A stretch of DNA of 64,000 nucleotides, taken from contig NZ_CP063814.1 in NCBI RefSeq assembly GCF_015277875.1, forward strand, positions 1,178,001-1,242,000. Direction: 5' to 3'. A model generated the notes under the pieces. That model did not search any database. It had not been told where the DNA came from and was given only the letters and a program-made list of their open reading frames with translations. This document shows positions 47,402 through 57,207 of this stretch, one piece after another. The position numbers and the translations under genes are program-made. The stretch comes from Microbacterium luteum. GTDB taxonomy: Bacteria; Actinomycetota; Actinomycetes; Actinomycetales; Microbacteriaceae. Positions within the stretch are counted from its first letter, which is position 1. The number at the start of each line of letters is the position of its first letter.

Positions 47402-48232
47402 ATGAGCAGGGCCGGGACGGGCGTCGTGGTCGGGATGACCGCGGCGGGGGCGGTCGTATCGTCGATGGTGGTCGTCCGCATCGCGCTGGCGCGGCAGGCG
47501 GCGTACGCCCGCCGCGTGATCGGGAAGCCGCTGGGGGAGGATGCCCTCGAGGCGGACCGGGTGTGGCGGCGCAAGCTCGACGGCGAGCCGCTGGAGCTGC
47601 TGATCCTCGGTGACTCGATCGCCGCCGGTCTCGGCGCGACGCGACGCAAGGAGACGCTCGGGGCGCGCATCGCCAAGGGCCTCGCGAACAGGGCGCGGCG
47701 ACCCGTGCGCCTGCGCACGGTGGCGGTCGTCGGATCCGAGTCATCGGCGCTCCGCGAGCAGCTCGATGACCTGCCGGACGAGTACGAACCCGACGTCGCG
47801 GTCATCGTCGTCGGCGGGAACGACATCACGCACCGCGTTCCGGTGGCGACCTCCGTCTCGCACCTGACCGAGGCGATCGCACGCCTCCGCTCGCGCGGAA
47901 CGCAGGTGGTCGTCGGCACGTGTCCCGATCTCGGTGCCCTCCGTCCGGTGCCGCAGCCGCTTCGTTCGCTCGGATCGCGCATGTCGCGCCAGCTCGCACT
48001 CGCTCAGGCGGACGCGGCCGTCGCCGCCGGCGCGTATGCGGTCTCGCTCCGGCACGCCGTCGGCCCGTTCTTCATCTCGCAGCCCGATGAGATGTTCAGC
48101 CTTGATCGCTTCCACCCGAGCGCGCTCGGCTACCGCCGCACAGCCGAGGCGCTGCTGCCCGCCGTCGCCGGCTCTCTCGGTTTCGGTCGCACCAGCGCCG
48201 CCACACGCCACCCCCGCGGCGACGCTTCCTGA
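47402..48232 (+). CDS. SGNH/GDSL hydrolase family protein
   Basis: A 276-residue esterase-type protein with an N-terminal hydrophobic segment (about 7-27) that probably anchors or exports it. Block I is LILGDSIAAGLG (catalytic Ser), block III GGNDITHR (Asn), and block V is DRFHPSALGY (Asp-His). Substrates may be acyl esters on cell-wall glycans or lipids. The ATG at 47402 is preferred because the membrane segment follows at once. It is the last gene before a 640-bp repeat region. Confidence 0.88.
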   Translation: MSRAGTGVVVGMTAAGAVVSSMVVVRIALARQAAYARRVIGKPLGEDALEADRVWRRKLDGEPLELLILGDSIAAGLGATRRKETLGARIAKGLANRARRPVRLRTVAVVGSESSALREQLDDLPDEYEPDVAVIVVGGNDITHRVPVATSVSHLTEAIARLRSRGTQVVVGTCPDLGALRPVPQPLRSLGSRMSRQLALAQADAAVAAGAYAVSLRHAVGPFFISQPDEMFSLDRFHPSALGYRRTAEALLPAVAGSLGFGRTSAATRHPRGDAS

Positions 48233-48301
48233 CGGGCTCCGCCGCCCCGGCGCACCGCCGCGTGCCGGCATCGACGCCCGTCGCTTTTCCTCCCCGCTCG
48301 G

Positions 48302-48815
48302 CCCTAACTCAGGCTGGACGCGCCGGGGACGGGGCGACACGCCGACAGGGCGCGTCTCGCACCTCGCGCAGCCTGAATTCGTGCACGGTCGTGGTCGCGA
48401 CGGTGGCCGTGGTCGCGCCCGCTACTGCGACTGTGGCCGTCACGAAGAGCGCCGCCTCCTGGCGCGCCGCCGCTCGGCGCCCGTTCCACCTCGCGTATGG
48501 CCCTAACTCAGGCTGGACGCGCCGGGGAGGGGCAACACGCCGACAGGACGCGTCCTGCGCCTCGCGCAGCCTGAGTTCGTGCATGGTCGTGGTCGCGACA
48601 GTGGCCGTGGTCGCGACCGCTACTGCGACTGCGGCCGTCACGAAGGGCTCCGCCGCCGGCGCGCCCTGATTTGCCGGCGCCCGATGCCGTTTCGCCTCCC
48701 GCTCGGCCCTAACTCAGGCTGGACGCGCCGGGGACGGGGCGACACGCCTACAGGGCGCGTCTCGCACCTCGCGCAGCCTGAATTCGTGCACGGTCGTGGC
48801 CCTGACGAACGGCTC
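48302..48815. repeat. Three copies of a 145-bp repeat in a gene-free region
   Basis: Copies begin at 48302, 48501 and 48707 with CCCTAACTCAGGCTGGACGC. Copies 1 and 2 run about 145 bp; copy 3 has lost about 46 bp near its end and stops at 48815. Each starts with an inverted repeat, CAGGCTG paired with CAGCCTG 59 bp on (48310-48316 with 48369-48375 in copy 1), enclosing a nested GACGCG/CGCGTC pair. A tail rich in GTGGTCGCGAC motifs follows. Reading frames across it are low-complexity and unconvincing. The whole stretch 48233-48869 holds no gene that I can support. Confidence 0.85.
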
Positions 48816-48845
48816 TCCAGATCGCCGGCAAGGGTTTTGGATTTG

Positions 48846-48863
48846 TTATAGTGAAAGTATAAT
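48846..48863 (+). promoter_or_regulatory. Promoter with overlapping operator of the ytrA-like operon
   Basis: TATAAT (48858-48863) is a consensus -10 box six bases before the GTG at 48870, implying a leaderless transcript. TTATA-N7-TATAA (48846-48862), a palindrome, overlaps it and is well placed for autorepression by the GntR protein encoded next. A TTGGAT at 48837 is a weak -35. Confidence 0.65.
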
Positions 48864-48869
48864 AGCGGT

Positions 48870-49235
48870 GTGCTGATTCGGATCGACCCATCACGCGACG
48901 CGGCCCTGTGGGAACAGGTCGCCGCCTCGGTGCGCACCGCGATCGCCGCCGGGAAGATCCGCTCGGGGGAGAGGCTTCCCTCCGCGCGTGAGGTCGCCGG
49001 CTCGCTCGACCTCAACCTGCACACGGTGCTGCGCGCCTACCAGGAGCTGCGCGACGAGGGCCTCGTGGACATGAGGCGGGGCCGCGGTGCGGTCGTCACC
49101 GAGGCCGCCGACGGATTGCGCCGGCTCCGCGACGACGTGGTCGCCCTCGCCTCTCGTGCGCGGAGCCTCGGGCTCGCGCCGGACGTGCTCGCTTCGCTGC
49201 TGGCCGATGTGGATCCAGAGGAGGACCCGTCATGA
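48870..49235 (+). CDS. GntR-family regulator, YtrA type
   Basis: A 121-residue repressor of the short YtrA subfamily. The winged helix (about 10-75) contains LWEQVAASVRTAIAAGKIRSGERLPSARE (shown in two parts in the family as the GntR signature) and SLDLNLHTVLRAYQELRDEGLV. Only a short dimerisation helix follows, with no ligand domain. YtrA proteins usually control adjacent membrane or ABC genes and respond to cell-envelope agents. The GTG coincides with the predicted transcription start. Its stop overlaps the next gene's ATG (ATGA). The region upstream is the triple-repeat block. Confidence 0.9.
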   Translation: MLIRIDPSRDAALWEQVAASVRTAIAAGKIRSGERLPSAREVAGSLDLNLHTVLRAYQELRDEGLVDMRRGRGAVVTEAADGLRRLRDDVVALASRARSLGLAPDVLASLLADVDPEEDPS

Positions 49236-50281
49236 CCGTCTCCCCTCCCGAGAACGATAGGAAACGACTCACCCGGGCGCGCCGCGCGTTCGTGTGGTTC
49301 GGCATCGTCCTGCCGCTGGCGATGACCGTCGCGGCGGTGGCGATCCAGCTGTGGCTGCTGCCTCGCGTTCCCGACCCCGTCGCGGTCCATTGGGCGGTGT
49401 CGGGCGCCCCCGACGGCTACGCGGCGCCGTGGACCGTTCCGGCCCTCAGTGCCGGCCTGGGCATCGGGATGACGCTCGTGCTGTCGGCGTTCGCCCTCCT
49501 CGGTTCGCGCGAGGGGGAGTGGGGAGCCACGATGCGGTTCCTCGGCTCGCTCGCTCCCGCCGTCGTGGGTGCCGTGATGGTCGTGATCACCGGAACGTAT
49601 GCGGCGCAGGTCGATCTGCCGGCGGCCACGCAGTCGGCCGGGATCTTCGGACCGCTCGTCTGGGGCAGCGCCACGGGGATCGTCGTCGGAGTCGTGGCCT
49701 GGGTTTCGCAGCCGCGCCTGACGGTGAGCGGCGGAACTGTCCGCCCGGCGACACCGGTCCTCCTGGGGCCGGGCGAGCGCGCCGTCTGGGTGCGCACCGC
49801 ATCTCTCGCGAGTGGCGGGATGGCGGTGCTCGTCGGTGCGGCGGTACTCCTCTTCGCACTCGCCGCACTCGACATCGCCACCGCGGGAAGCGCCTGGCCG
49901 ATCCTGCTGATCGTGGCGGTCGTCGTGACAGCGGCCATCCTCGCCACCATGCTGTTCCGCGTCCGCGTCGACCACGACGGACTGAGCGTGACCAGCCTGC
50001 TGGGCGTGCCGAGGTTCCGGGTGTCACTCGATCAGGTCGTCGAGGTGAAGGTGGTCACGATCAATCCGATGGCGGACTTCGGCGGATGGGGACTGCGGAA
50101 GGCACTGGATGGACGCACCGGCGTGGTCCTGCGCCGTGGCGAGGCCCTCGAGGTCGAGCGCGCGAGGGGCGGAGCCTTCGTCGTCACCGTCGACGATGCA
50201 TCGACGGCCTCCGGTCTCCTCCTGGCCCTGCGCGAGCGCGGCGAGCGCGGCGAAGGCGGCGACCACGGAGGCGCTGCATGA
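49232..50281 (+). CDS. DUF1648 domain-containing membrane protein
   Basis: A 349-residue membrane protein. DUF1648 is recognised by RVPDPVAVHWAVSGAPDGYA near residue 50. Hydrophobic segments are at about 22-42, 68-90, 107-127, 142-160, 188-208 and 214-234, then a cytoplasmic C-terminal domain with beta-rich sequence (DHDGLSVTSLLGVPRFRVSLDQVVEV). The family occurs beside YtrA-type regulators (compare SdpI). It overlaps both neighbours by four bases, so the three genes are translationally coupled. A role in immunity or response to envelope-active compounds is inferred from SdpI-like relatives. Confidence 0.85.
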   Translation: MTVSPPENDRKRLTRARRAFVWFGIVLPLAMTVAAVAIQLWLLPRVPDPVAVHWAVSGAPDGYAAPWTVPALSAGLGIGMTLVLSAFALLGSREGEWGATMRFLGSLAPAVVGAVMVVITGTYAAQVDLPAATQSAGIFGPLVWGSATGIVVGVVAWVSQPRLTVSGGTVRPATPVLLGPGERAVWVRTASLASGGMAVLVGAAVLLFALAALDIATAGSAWPILLIVAVVVTAAILATMLFRVRVDHDGLSVTSLLGVPRFRVSLDQVVEVKVVTINPMADFGGWGLRKALDGRTGVVLRRGEALEVERARGGAFVVTVDDASTASGLLLALRERGERGEGGDHGGAA

Positions 50282-51201
50282 TGCCCCGGGTCCGGGTCGT
50301 GCCGGTCGCGGTCTTCCTCGCCCTCTCGTTCGGCCTCGCCTGGCTCGTCGCACTGCCGCTGTGGATCGACCCGGCGGGGCTCGCGGCACCGGCTGCGCCG
50401 TTCCTCCTGCCGGTGATGATGTTCACGCCGACGGTGGCGACCGTCGTCGTCGTTCTCGCGCTTCGCGCCCCGCGAAAGCACCGCCGGGCCTTTCTCGGCA
50501 TCTGGCCGCTCGGCCCGCTCGGTCGGTGGCTCCGATACCTCGGCATCGCGCTGGTGGCCCCGATCGCGATCGTCGTCGCCGCGGTGTTCCTCTCCGCGGC
50601 CTTCGGCTGGATCGACCTCGACCTCGCCGGGCTGTCGGGGTTCCGTGCCCAGCTGGCTGCGGCGGTGCCGGCGGGAACGCCTCTGCCGCCCCTGCACCTC
50701 CTGCTCGTGCTGCAGCTGGTGCAGATCCCCCTCGGGGCGGTCATCAACAGCGTCTTCGCCGCAGGAGAGGAGATCGGCTGGCGCGGATGGCTCCAACCCG
50801 CCCTGATGCCCCTCGGCGCATGGCAGGCCATCCTGATCACCGGCGTGGCGTGGGGGCTGTGGCACAGCCCGGTCATCCTGCTCGGCTACAACTTCGGCCG
50901 CACCGACATCACCGGCGTGCTGTTCATGGTCGGCGGCTGCGTGATGTGGGGACTGTTCCTCGGATGGCTTCGCCTGCGCACCGATTCCGTGTGGCCCGCC
51001 GTGCTCGCGCACGGCTCGCTGAACGCGGTCGGCGGCTTCGTGGTGCTGGTCTCGGCCGCCGGCTCCACCGTCGACATGGCCGTCGTCGGACCGCTCGGCG
51101 TGGTCAGCTGGGTGCTGCTCGGGATCGTGATGGTCGTCCTCGTCGGCCTCGAGAGGATGCGGGTCGCCCGCTCCGCTGACGACAGCTCGTCGCCGGGTTG
51201 A
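50278..51201 (+). CDS. CPBP-family intramembrane metalloprotease
   Basis: A 307-residue membrane protein of the CPBP (Abi, Rce1-like) family with about eight membrane segments. Motif 1 is EEIGWRGWLQPAL (Glu-Glu and Arg), motif 2 is GLWHSPVILLGYN (His) and motif 3 is VLAHGSLNAVGG (His-Asn). CPBP proteins cleave prenylated or peptide substrates in the membrane, and in Gram-positives often protect against self-made bacteriocins. The ATG overlaps the previous stop (ATGA). No bacteriocin precursor is evident nearby. The C-terminal 30 residues are an Arg/Ser-rich tail. Confidence 0.9.
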   Translation: MMPRVRVVPVAVFLALSFGLAWLVALPLWIDPAGLAAPAAPFLLPVMMFTPTVATVVVVLALRAPRKHRRAFLGIWPLGPLGRWLRYLGIALVAPIAIVVAAVFLSAAFGWIDLDLAGLSGFRAQLAAAVPAGTPLPPLHLLLVLQLVQIPLGAVINSVFAAGEEIGWRGWLQPALMPLGAWQAILITGVAWGLWHSPVILLGYNFGRTDITGVLFMVGGCVMWGLFLGWLRLRTDSVWPAVLAHGSLNAVGGFVVLVSAAGSTVDMAVVGPLGVVSWVLLGIVMVVLVGLERMRVARSADDSSSPG

Positions 51202-51233
51202 CGTGGGGCGAGCGCAGGGGATTTGCTGGGGGA

Positions 51234-51950
51234 ATGGCCGACCCCACACCTGACGCGTGGCGACGCGTGGATCGCTACCTCACCGAGACCCTCGTCGGTC
51301 ACGACCCCACCCTCGACGCCGCCGTCGACGACCAGAACGCGGCGGGCCTTCCGTCTATCGAGGTCGCCCCCGTCAACGGCAAGTTCCTGCACCTGCTGAC
51401 CCGCATCGCCGGTGCGCGGCGCATCCTCGAGATCGGGACCCTCGGCGGATACTCCACCATCTGGCTGGCACGCGCGCTGCCGGAACGCGGGAGCGTGGTG
51501 AGCATCGAGGCGGAGCCGGTCAATGCGGCACTGGCCCGGGCGAACATCACCCGGGCGGGTCTCGCCGACCGCGTCGAGGTGCGTGAGGGCCGTGCTGCGG
51601 ATGTGCTTCCGACCCTGTCCGGCGGCGAGCCGTTCGATCTCGTGTTCATCGACGCCGACAAGGAATCGAACACGATCTACCTCGATTGGGCGGCGCGTCT
51701 GGGGCGCCCCGGAACCGTCGTCGTCGTCGACAACGTCGGCCGAGGAGGGGAAGTCGCCAATCCCGCGACCACAGCGTCGAACGTCATCGGCACCCAGCGA
51801 GGGCTGGAGATGCTCGCGCGCGATCCGCGCTTCGACGCGACCGCCCTGCAGACCCTCGACGCGAAGGGATGGGACGGCATCGCCCTCGCGATCGTGGTCG
51901 AGCCGGGGCCGGCGCGCGACGCCGGTGGCGTCGAGCGCGGTCATCACTAG
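51234..51950 (+). CDS. O-methyltransferase (class I SAM-dependent, family 3)
   Basis: A 238-residue enzyme of the caffeoyl-CoA/catechol O-methyltransferase family. SAM binds in RILEIGTLGGYSTIWLARAL and SIEAEP; the metal-binding Asp is in VFIDADKESN and a second acidic residue in VVVDNVGRGG. GGGGGA before the ATG at 51234 fixes the start. The substrate is unknown; such enzymes methylate catechol hydroxyls. It lies 60 bp before enolase, with a small hairpin in between. Confidence 0.9.
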   Translation: MADPTPDAWRRVDRYLTETLVGHDPTLDAAVDDQNAAGLPSIEVAPVNGKFLHLLTRIAGARRILEIGTLGGYSTIWLARALPERGSVVSIEAEPVNAALARANITRAGLADRVEVREGRAADVLPTLSGGEPFDLVFIDADKESNTIYLDWAARLGRPGTVVVVDNVGRGGEVANPATTASNVIGTQRGLEMLARDPRFDATALQTLDAKGWDGIALAIVVEPGPARDAGGVERGHH

Positions 51951-53291
<1,341 letters not shown>

Positions 53292-53321
53292 TACACCGCA
53301 CGAACGACGAGAGGGGGAGCC

Positions 53322-53849
53322 GTGGTCAAGACGACGGCTCCCTCTTCGCGTTCCCGGACGCGCCGTCCGGTCGACGTGCGCACGTGGCTCGGCGGCATCC
53401 GGCTGTCCGGGTTCATGGTGATCATGCTCGGCCTGGTGGTGCTGGCGGCCTTCGTGCTCGTTCCCACCATCGGCACCTACGTCGAGCAGCGTCAGCGCAT
53501 CGACGCTCTCGAGGCGGCGGTCGCGCTCGCGCAGGACGACGTCGAAGACCTCGAGGCCCAGCAGGATCGTTGGCGCGACCCGGCCTTCATCACGACCCAG
53601 GCGCGAGAGCGCCTCTACTACGTCAAGCCGGGCGAGGTGGTCTACCTCGTCGACAACGACCTCGCGTCGGCCGATCTGCCGCAGGAGCAGGAACCCGTCA
53701 GTGAGGACGTCGAGCAGACCCGGAACGACTGGATGACGCAGATGGTCAGATCGGTCACCGAGGCCGGCCTCGCCCAGACGGTCGTTCCCGTGGACAGCGG
53801 CACCGAGGATCCGGCTACGTCCGAGCCGACGGATGACCCGACCCCGTGA
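53322..53849 (+). CDS. Septum formation initiator family protein (FtsB/DivIC)
   Basis: A 175-residue bitopic protein: basic cytoplasmic N-terminus (1-27), one membrane segment (about 29-50), a coiled coil (EQRQRIDALEAAVALAQDDVEDLEAQQDRW, given as positions 55-84), then the conserved DPAFITTQARERLYYVKPGE. The C-terminal 50 residues are acidic and Pro/Thr-rich, a usual actinobacterial extension. It stabilises the FtsQ-FtsL complex at the division site. GTG start with GAGGGGGAG upstream. Confidence 0.92.
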   Translation: MVKTTAPSSRSRTRRPVDVRTWLGGIRLSGFMVIMLGLVVLAAFVLVPTIGTYVEQRQRIDALEAAVALAQDDVEDLEAQQDRWRDPAFITTQARERLYYVKPGEVVYLVDNDLASADLPQEQEPVSEDVEQTRNDWMTQMVRSVTEAGLAQTVVPVDSGTEDPATSEPTDDPTP

Positions 53850-53906
53850 GTGCGTGCGGGCCGGCGACCCAGCGGCGGTCCAGACGCGCCCGGTAACGTG
53901 GCGCGC

Positions 53907-54428
53907 GTGATCCCTTCGCCCTTCGCGCCCGTGACCGACGCCGAGCGGGATGTGCTCCGCGCCCAGCTCGGGCGGCCCGCGCGCGGCGTCGTCGGCGTCG
54001 CCGCGCGCTGCGCCTGCGGCAACCCGACGGTGGTCGCCACGTCGCCCCGACTGGATGACGGCACGCCTTTCCCCACGTTCTACTACCTCACCCACCCGGG
54101 CGCGACCGCGGCGATGTCGGCGCTGGAGGCGACACAGGTGATGGTCGAGTACAACGTCCTCCTGGCCGACGATGACGACGTCGCCCACGCCTACCAGCGT
54201 GCCCATGAGGCCTACCTCGCCGACCGGGCGCCGTACGGGGAGGTCCCCGAGATCGACGGTGTCTCCGCGGGCGGTATGCCCACGCGCGTGAAGTGCCTTC
54301 ACGCGCTCGCCGCTCACAGCCTCGCGGCCGGCCCGGGGGTGAACCCGATCGGCGACCTGGCCCTCGAACGCGGCGACTGGTCGCCCGCGGTGTGCGTGTG
54401 CGCCGAACCCGGAGCGGCGACGACATGA
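53907..54428 (+). CDS. DUF501 domain-containing protein
   Basis: A 173-residue protein of the DUF501 family: GVVGVAARCACGNPTVVATSPRL near the N-terminus, PTFYYLTHPGA, then GMPTRVKCLHALAAHSLAAGPGVNP with conserved Cys/His. The function is unknown. The conserved cysteines (CACG, KCLH, CVC) suggest metal binding. The -10 box TAACGT (53894-53899) stands seven bases before the GTG at 53907, so this start is chosen over GTG 53898. The stop overlaps the next gene (ATGA). The order with eno and ftsB is conserved in actinobacteria. Confidence 0.9.
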   Translation: MIPSPFAPVTDAERDVLRAQLGRPARGVVGVAARCACGNPTVVATSPRLDDGTPFPTFYYLTHPGATAAMSALEATQVMVEYNVLLADDDDVAHAYQRAHEAYLADRAPYGEVPEIDGVSAGGMPTRVKCLHALAAHSLAAGPGVNPIGDLALERGDWSPAVCVCAEPGAATT

Positions 54429-55702
54429 AGCGCGTGGTCGCCGCCGTCGCCGCGGCTCTCCTCGGGGTCACCCTCCTCACCGGGTCGACCGCCGCCACGC
54501 CCCCCGCAGACGCCGACTCTCCCGACGACGTCATCGATCCGGTGCGCGGACTGGAGTACTGGCTCGACGACTACGGCATCACCGAGGCATGGGAGACGAC
54601 CCGGGGAGCGGGGGTCACGATCGCGGTGATCGACACCGGCATCGCGCGGGGTCCCGTCGAGCTGGATCCCGCCGTCGTCGGCGGCACGGACATGTCCGGT
54701 CTCGGATCGACCGACGGCCGCACGCCGGTCGGCGCCGTCGACGCGAGCCACGGCAGCTGGGTGGCCTCCCTCGCCGCCGCGCGGGGCACCGGGGCCGACA
54801 CCGGGATGATCGGCGTCGCGCCGGAGGCGGATCTGCTCTCGATCTCGGTCGGCTTCGGTTCCTCCGCCGCCGTGCCGTTCGTGGACCAGGTCGCCGACGG
54901 CATCCGCTGGGCGGTCGACAACGGAGCCGACATCATCAATCTCTCCTTCACCACCAACACGACCGATTGGGACACCAGCTGGGACAGCGCGTTCCAGTAC
55001 GCCTTCGACAACGACGTGGTGATCGTCGTCGCCGCCGGCAACCGCGGCAGCGGCACGTCGACCGTCGGGGCGCCGGCGACGATCCCGGGCGTGCTCACCG
55101 TCGCCGGGGTCGACCCCGAGGGGACCGCCAGCGTCGAAGCCTCGACGCAGGGCATCACCCTGGGCGTATCGGCGCCCAGCGAGAAGCTGCTCGGCGTCTC
55201 GGCAGACGGTGCCGTCGTGCAGTGGGACGGCACGAGCGGTGCCGCCCCGATCGTGGCCGGCATCGCCGCACTCGTGCGCTCGGCGCATCCCGACCTCGAT
55301 GCGAACAACGTCATCAACCGACTCATCCGCACCACGACCCCGGCCGAGGGCTCCTCGGTCCTCTACGGCTATGGGCTCGTCGACGCCGACGCGGCGGTGA
55401 ACGCCTCCGTGCCGACGGTCACCACGAATCCGATGGGAAGCCTCGAGGAGTGGATCCGCATCTACCGGCGGGCGGATGCAGGGCCCGTGGCCCAGCCGAC
55501 CGCGGAGCCGGTCGAGATCGAGGCCCTTCCTCCGGCCGAATCGCTCTCTCGCGATGATTCGCCGCTGCTGCCGACCCGGGAGACCCTGCTGTACGGCACC
55601 CTCCCGCTCGTCATGGTCACCAGCGCCGCTATACTGGTGGCGCTCGGCGTCACCGCAGCTGTCCGACGCATCCGATCGGCGTCCCGAACGCCCAGCCGCT
55701 GA
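54425..55702 (+). CDS. Membrane-anchored S8 serine peptidase (subtilase)
   Basis: A 425-residue exported protease. Signal peptide 1-24, then the subtilisin domain with Asp70 (AVIDTGI), His109 (ASHGSW), the oxyanion Asn206 (AAGNRGSG) and nucleophile Ser271 (GTSGAAPIVAG). A Pro-rich linker leads to a C-terminal membrane segment (about 394-415) and a basic tail RRIRSASRTPSR. This layout is that of mycosin-type anchored proteases, but no ESX genes are in view. It overlaps the DUF501 gene by four bases, so the pair is co-translated. Confidence 0.92.
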   Translation: MKRVVAAVAAALLGVTLLTGSTAATPPADADSPDDVIDPVRGLEYWLDDYGITEAWETTRGAGVTIAVIDTGIARGPVELDPAVVGGTDMSGLGSTDGRTPVGAVDASHGSWVASLAAARGTGADTGMIGVAPEADLLSISVGFGSSAAVPFVDQVADGIRWAVDNGADIINLSFTTNTTDWDTSWDSAFQYAFDNDVVIVVAAGNRGSGTSTVGAPATIPGVLTVAGVDPEGTASVEASTQGITLGVSAPSEKLLGVSADGAVVQWDGTSGAAPIVAGIAALVRSAHPDLDANNVINRLIRTTTPAEGSSVLYGYGLVDADAAVNASVPTVTTNPMGSLEEWIRIYRRADAGPVAQPTAEPVEIEALPPAESLSRDDSPLLPTRETLLYGTLPLVMVTSAAILVALGVTAAVRRIRSASRTPSR

Positions 55703-55721
55703 CTCAGGGAGTACCCCACTC

Positions 55722-57107
55722 GTGACCAACACCGTGCCCAAGATCCTCATCGTCGGTGGCGGATACGCAGGTTTCTACACGGCCTGGAAGCTCGAAAAGA
55801 CTCTGCGCAAGGGAGAAGCCGAGGTCACCATCGTCGACCCGCTTCCCTACATGACCTACCAGCCGTTCCTGCCGGAAGTCGCTGCCGGCTCGATCGAGGC
55901 GCGTCATTCCGTGGTGTCGCTGCGACGCCACCTGAAGCGCACGCGCATCCTCACCGGCAAGATCACCGGCATCGACCACGCGTCGAAGTCGGCGACCGTC
56001 ACCCCCGAGATCGGCGACCCCTTCACCGAGACGTACGACCAGATCGTCGTCACCGCCGGGGCCGTCTCGCGCACGTTCCCGATCCCCGGGATCGCCGACA
56101 ACGCCATCGGCCTCAAGACGATCGAAGAGGCCGTCGCGATCCGCGACCAGCTCCTGGACAACTTCGACAAGGCCGCGATGATCCCCGCCGGACCCGAGCG
56201 CGATCGTCTGCTGACGGTCATCGTCGTCGGCGGCGGCTTCGCCGGCATCGAGGTCTTCGCCGAGCTCCGCTCGTTCGCATCGTCGCTGCTGGCGAAGTAT
56301 CCGACCATCTCGTTCGAGGACACCCACTTCCACCTCATCGAGGCGATGGGTCGCATCATGCCCGAGGTGTCGCTGCCCACGAGCGAATGGGTGCTGAAGG
56401 ACCTCGCCAAGCGGGGCGCGTACGTTCACCTGGACACTCAGGTCAAGGGTGCCGTCGACGGCAACGTCGAGCTCTCGACCGGGGAGACCCTGCCGTCGGA
56501 TCTGATCATCTGGACCGCAGGCGTGATGGCCAACCCGACCGTCGTGCGCGGCAGCGACCTGCCCGTCGAGGAGCGGGGCCGCATCCGCACCCGTCCCGAT
56601 CTGCGCGTGGGGACCGACGAGGAGATCGTCGAGGGCGCCTGGGCGGCCGGCGACGTCTCGGCCGTGCCCGACCTCACCGGTGGCGGCGTGGGCGGCATGT
56701 GCGTGCCGAACGCACAGCACGCCGTGCGCCAGGGCAAGCTGCTCGCGAAGAACATCACGGCGGTCCTGCGCGGCGAGGACCCCAAGGACTACGTCCACAA
56801 GAACCTGGGAGCCGTCGCCGGGCTCGGCCTGTACAACGGCGTCTTCCAGTCCGGCAAGCTCGCGCTGAAGGGCTTCATCGCCTGGATCGCGCACCGCGGC
56901 TACCACGGTCTCGCGATGCCCACGTGGGAGCGCAAGTTCCGGGTGATCTGGGGCTGGTGGAACAACCTCTGGCTCGGTCGCGACATCGTGAGCCTTTCCA
57001 GCGTGCAGAACCCCCGCTACGTCTTCGAGGAGTTCGCGGCGCGCCCGCGACCGGCCGAGCCCGAGAAGAAGGCCGACGCCGACAAGGAGAAGGCCGCCGC
57101 GCGCTGA
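55722..57107 (+). CDS. Type II NADH dehydrogenase (NDH-2)
   Basis: A 461-residue membrane-associated flavoprotein that passes electrons from NADH to menaquinone without pumping protons. The FAD motif is ILIVGGGYAGFYTAWKLE, the NADH motif VIVVGGGFAGIEVFAEL, and the quinone-site region is around AAGDVSAVPDL and VPNAQHAVRQGK. The C-terminal amphipathic helices (GFIAWIAHRGYHGLAMPTWERK) anchor it. It ends in a Lys/Ala/Glu-rich tail. GTG start, with AGGGAG about 11 bases upstream. A tRNA gene follows after 25 bp. Confidence 0.94.
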   Translation: MTNTVPKILIVGGGYAGFYTAWKLEKTLRKGEAEVTIVDPLPYMTYQPFLPEVAAGSIEARHSVVSLRRHLKRTRILTGKITGIDHASKSATVTPEIGDPFTETYDQIVVTAGAVSRTFPIPGIADNAIGLKTIEEAVAIRDQLLDNFDKAAMIPAGPERDRLLTVIVVGGGFAGIEVFAELRSFASSLLAKYPTISFEDTHFHLIEAMGRIMPEVSLPTSEWVLKDLAKRGAYVHLDTQVKGAVDGNVELSTGETLPSDLIIWTAGVMANPTVVRGSDLPVEERGRIRTRPDLRVGTDEEIVEGAWAAGDVSAVPDLTGGGVGGMCVPNAQHAVRQGKLLAKNITAVLRGEDPKDYVHKNLGAVAGLGLYNGVFQSGKLALKGFIAWIAHRGYHGLAMPTWERKFRVIWGWWNNLWLGRDIVSLSSVQNPRYVFEEFAARPRPAEPEKKADADKEKAAAR

Positions 57108-57132
57108 GCGGTAGCGTGGGGGATGCTGCGGC

Positions 57133-57206
57133 GCCCCCGTAGCCCAACCGGCAGAGGCAGGCGACTTAAAATCGCTTCAGTCTGGGTTCGAATCCCAGCG
57201 GGGGCA
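57133..57206 (+). tRNA. tRNA with anticodon TAA, short variable arm (tRNA-Leu by anticodon)
   Basis: A 74-nt cloverleaf. The acceptor GCCCCCG (57133-57139) pairs with CGGGGGC (57199-57205), discriminator A57206. The anticodon stem GGCGA/TCGCT surrounds loop CTTAAAA, anticodon TAA. The T-arm is CTGGG-TTCGAAT-CCCAG. The variable loop is only five bases (TCAGT), whereas leucine tRNAs normally have a long class II arm. A73 agrees with leucine identity. CCA is not encoded. TAGCGT at 57112-57117 is a likely -10 box. The next gene starts one base after the discriminator and its following C. Confidence 0.88.
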
Positions 57207-57207
57207 C

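Noticed and set aside
48309..48641. A 110-codon minus-strand frame in the triple-repeat region.
   Set aside because: It consists of repeated Val/Ala/Thr strings generated by the DNA repeat, has no ribosome-binding site and resembles no protein family.
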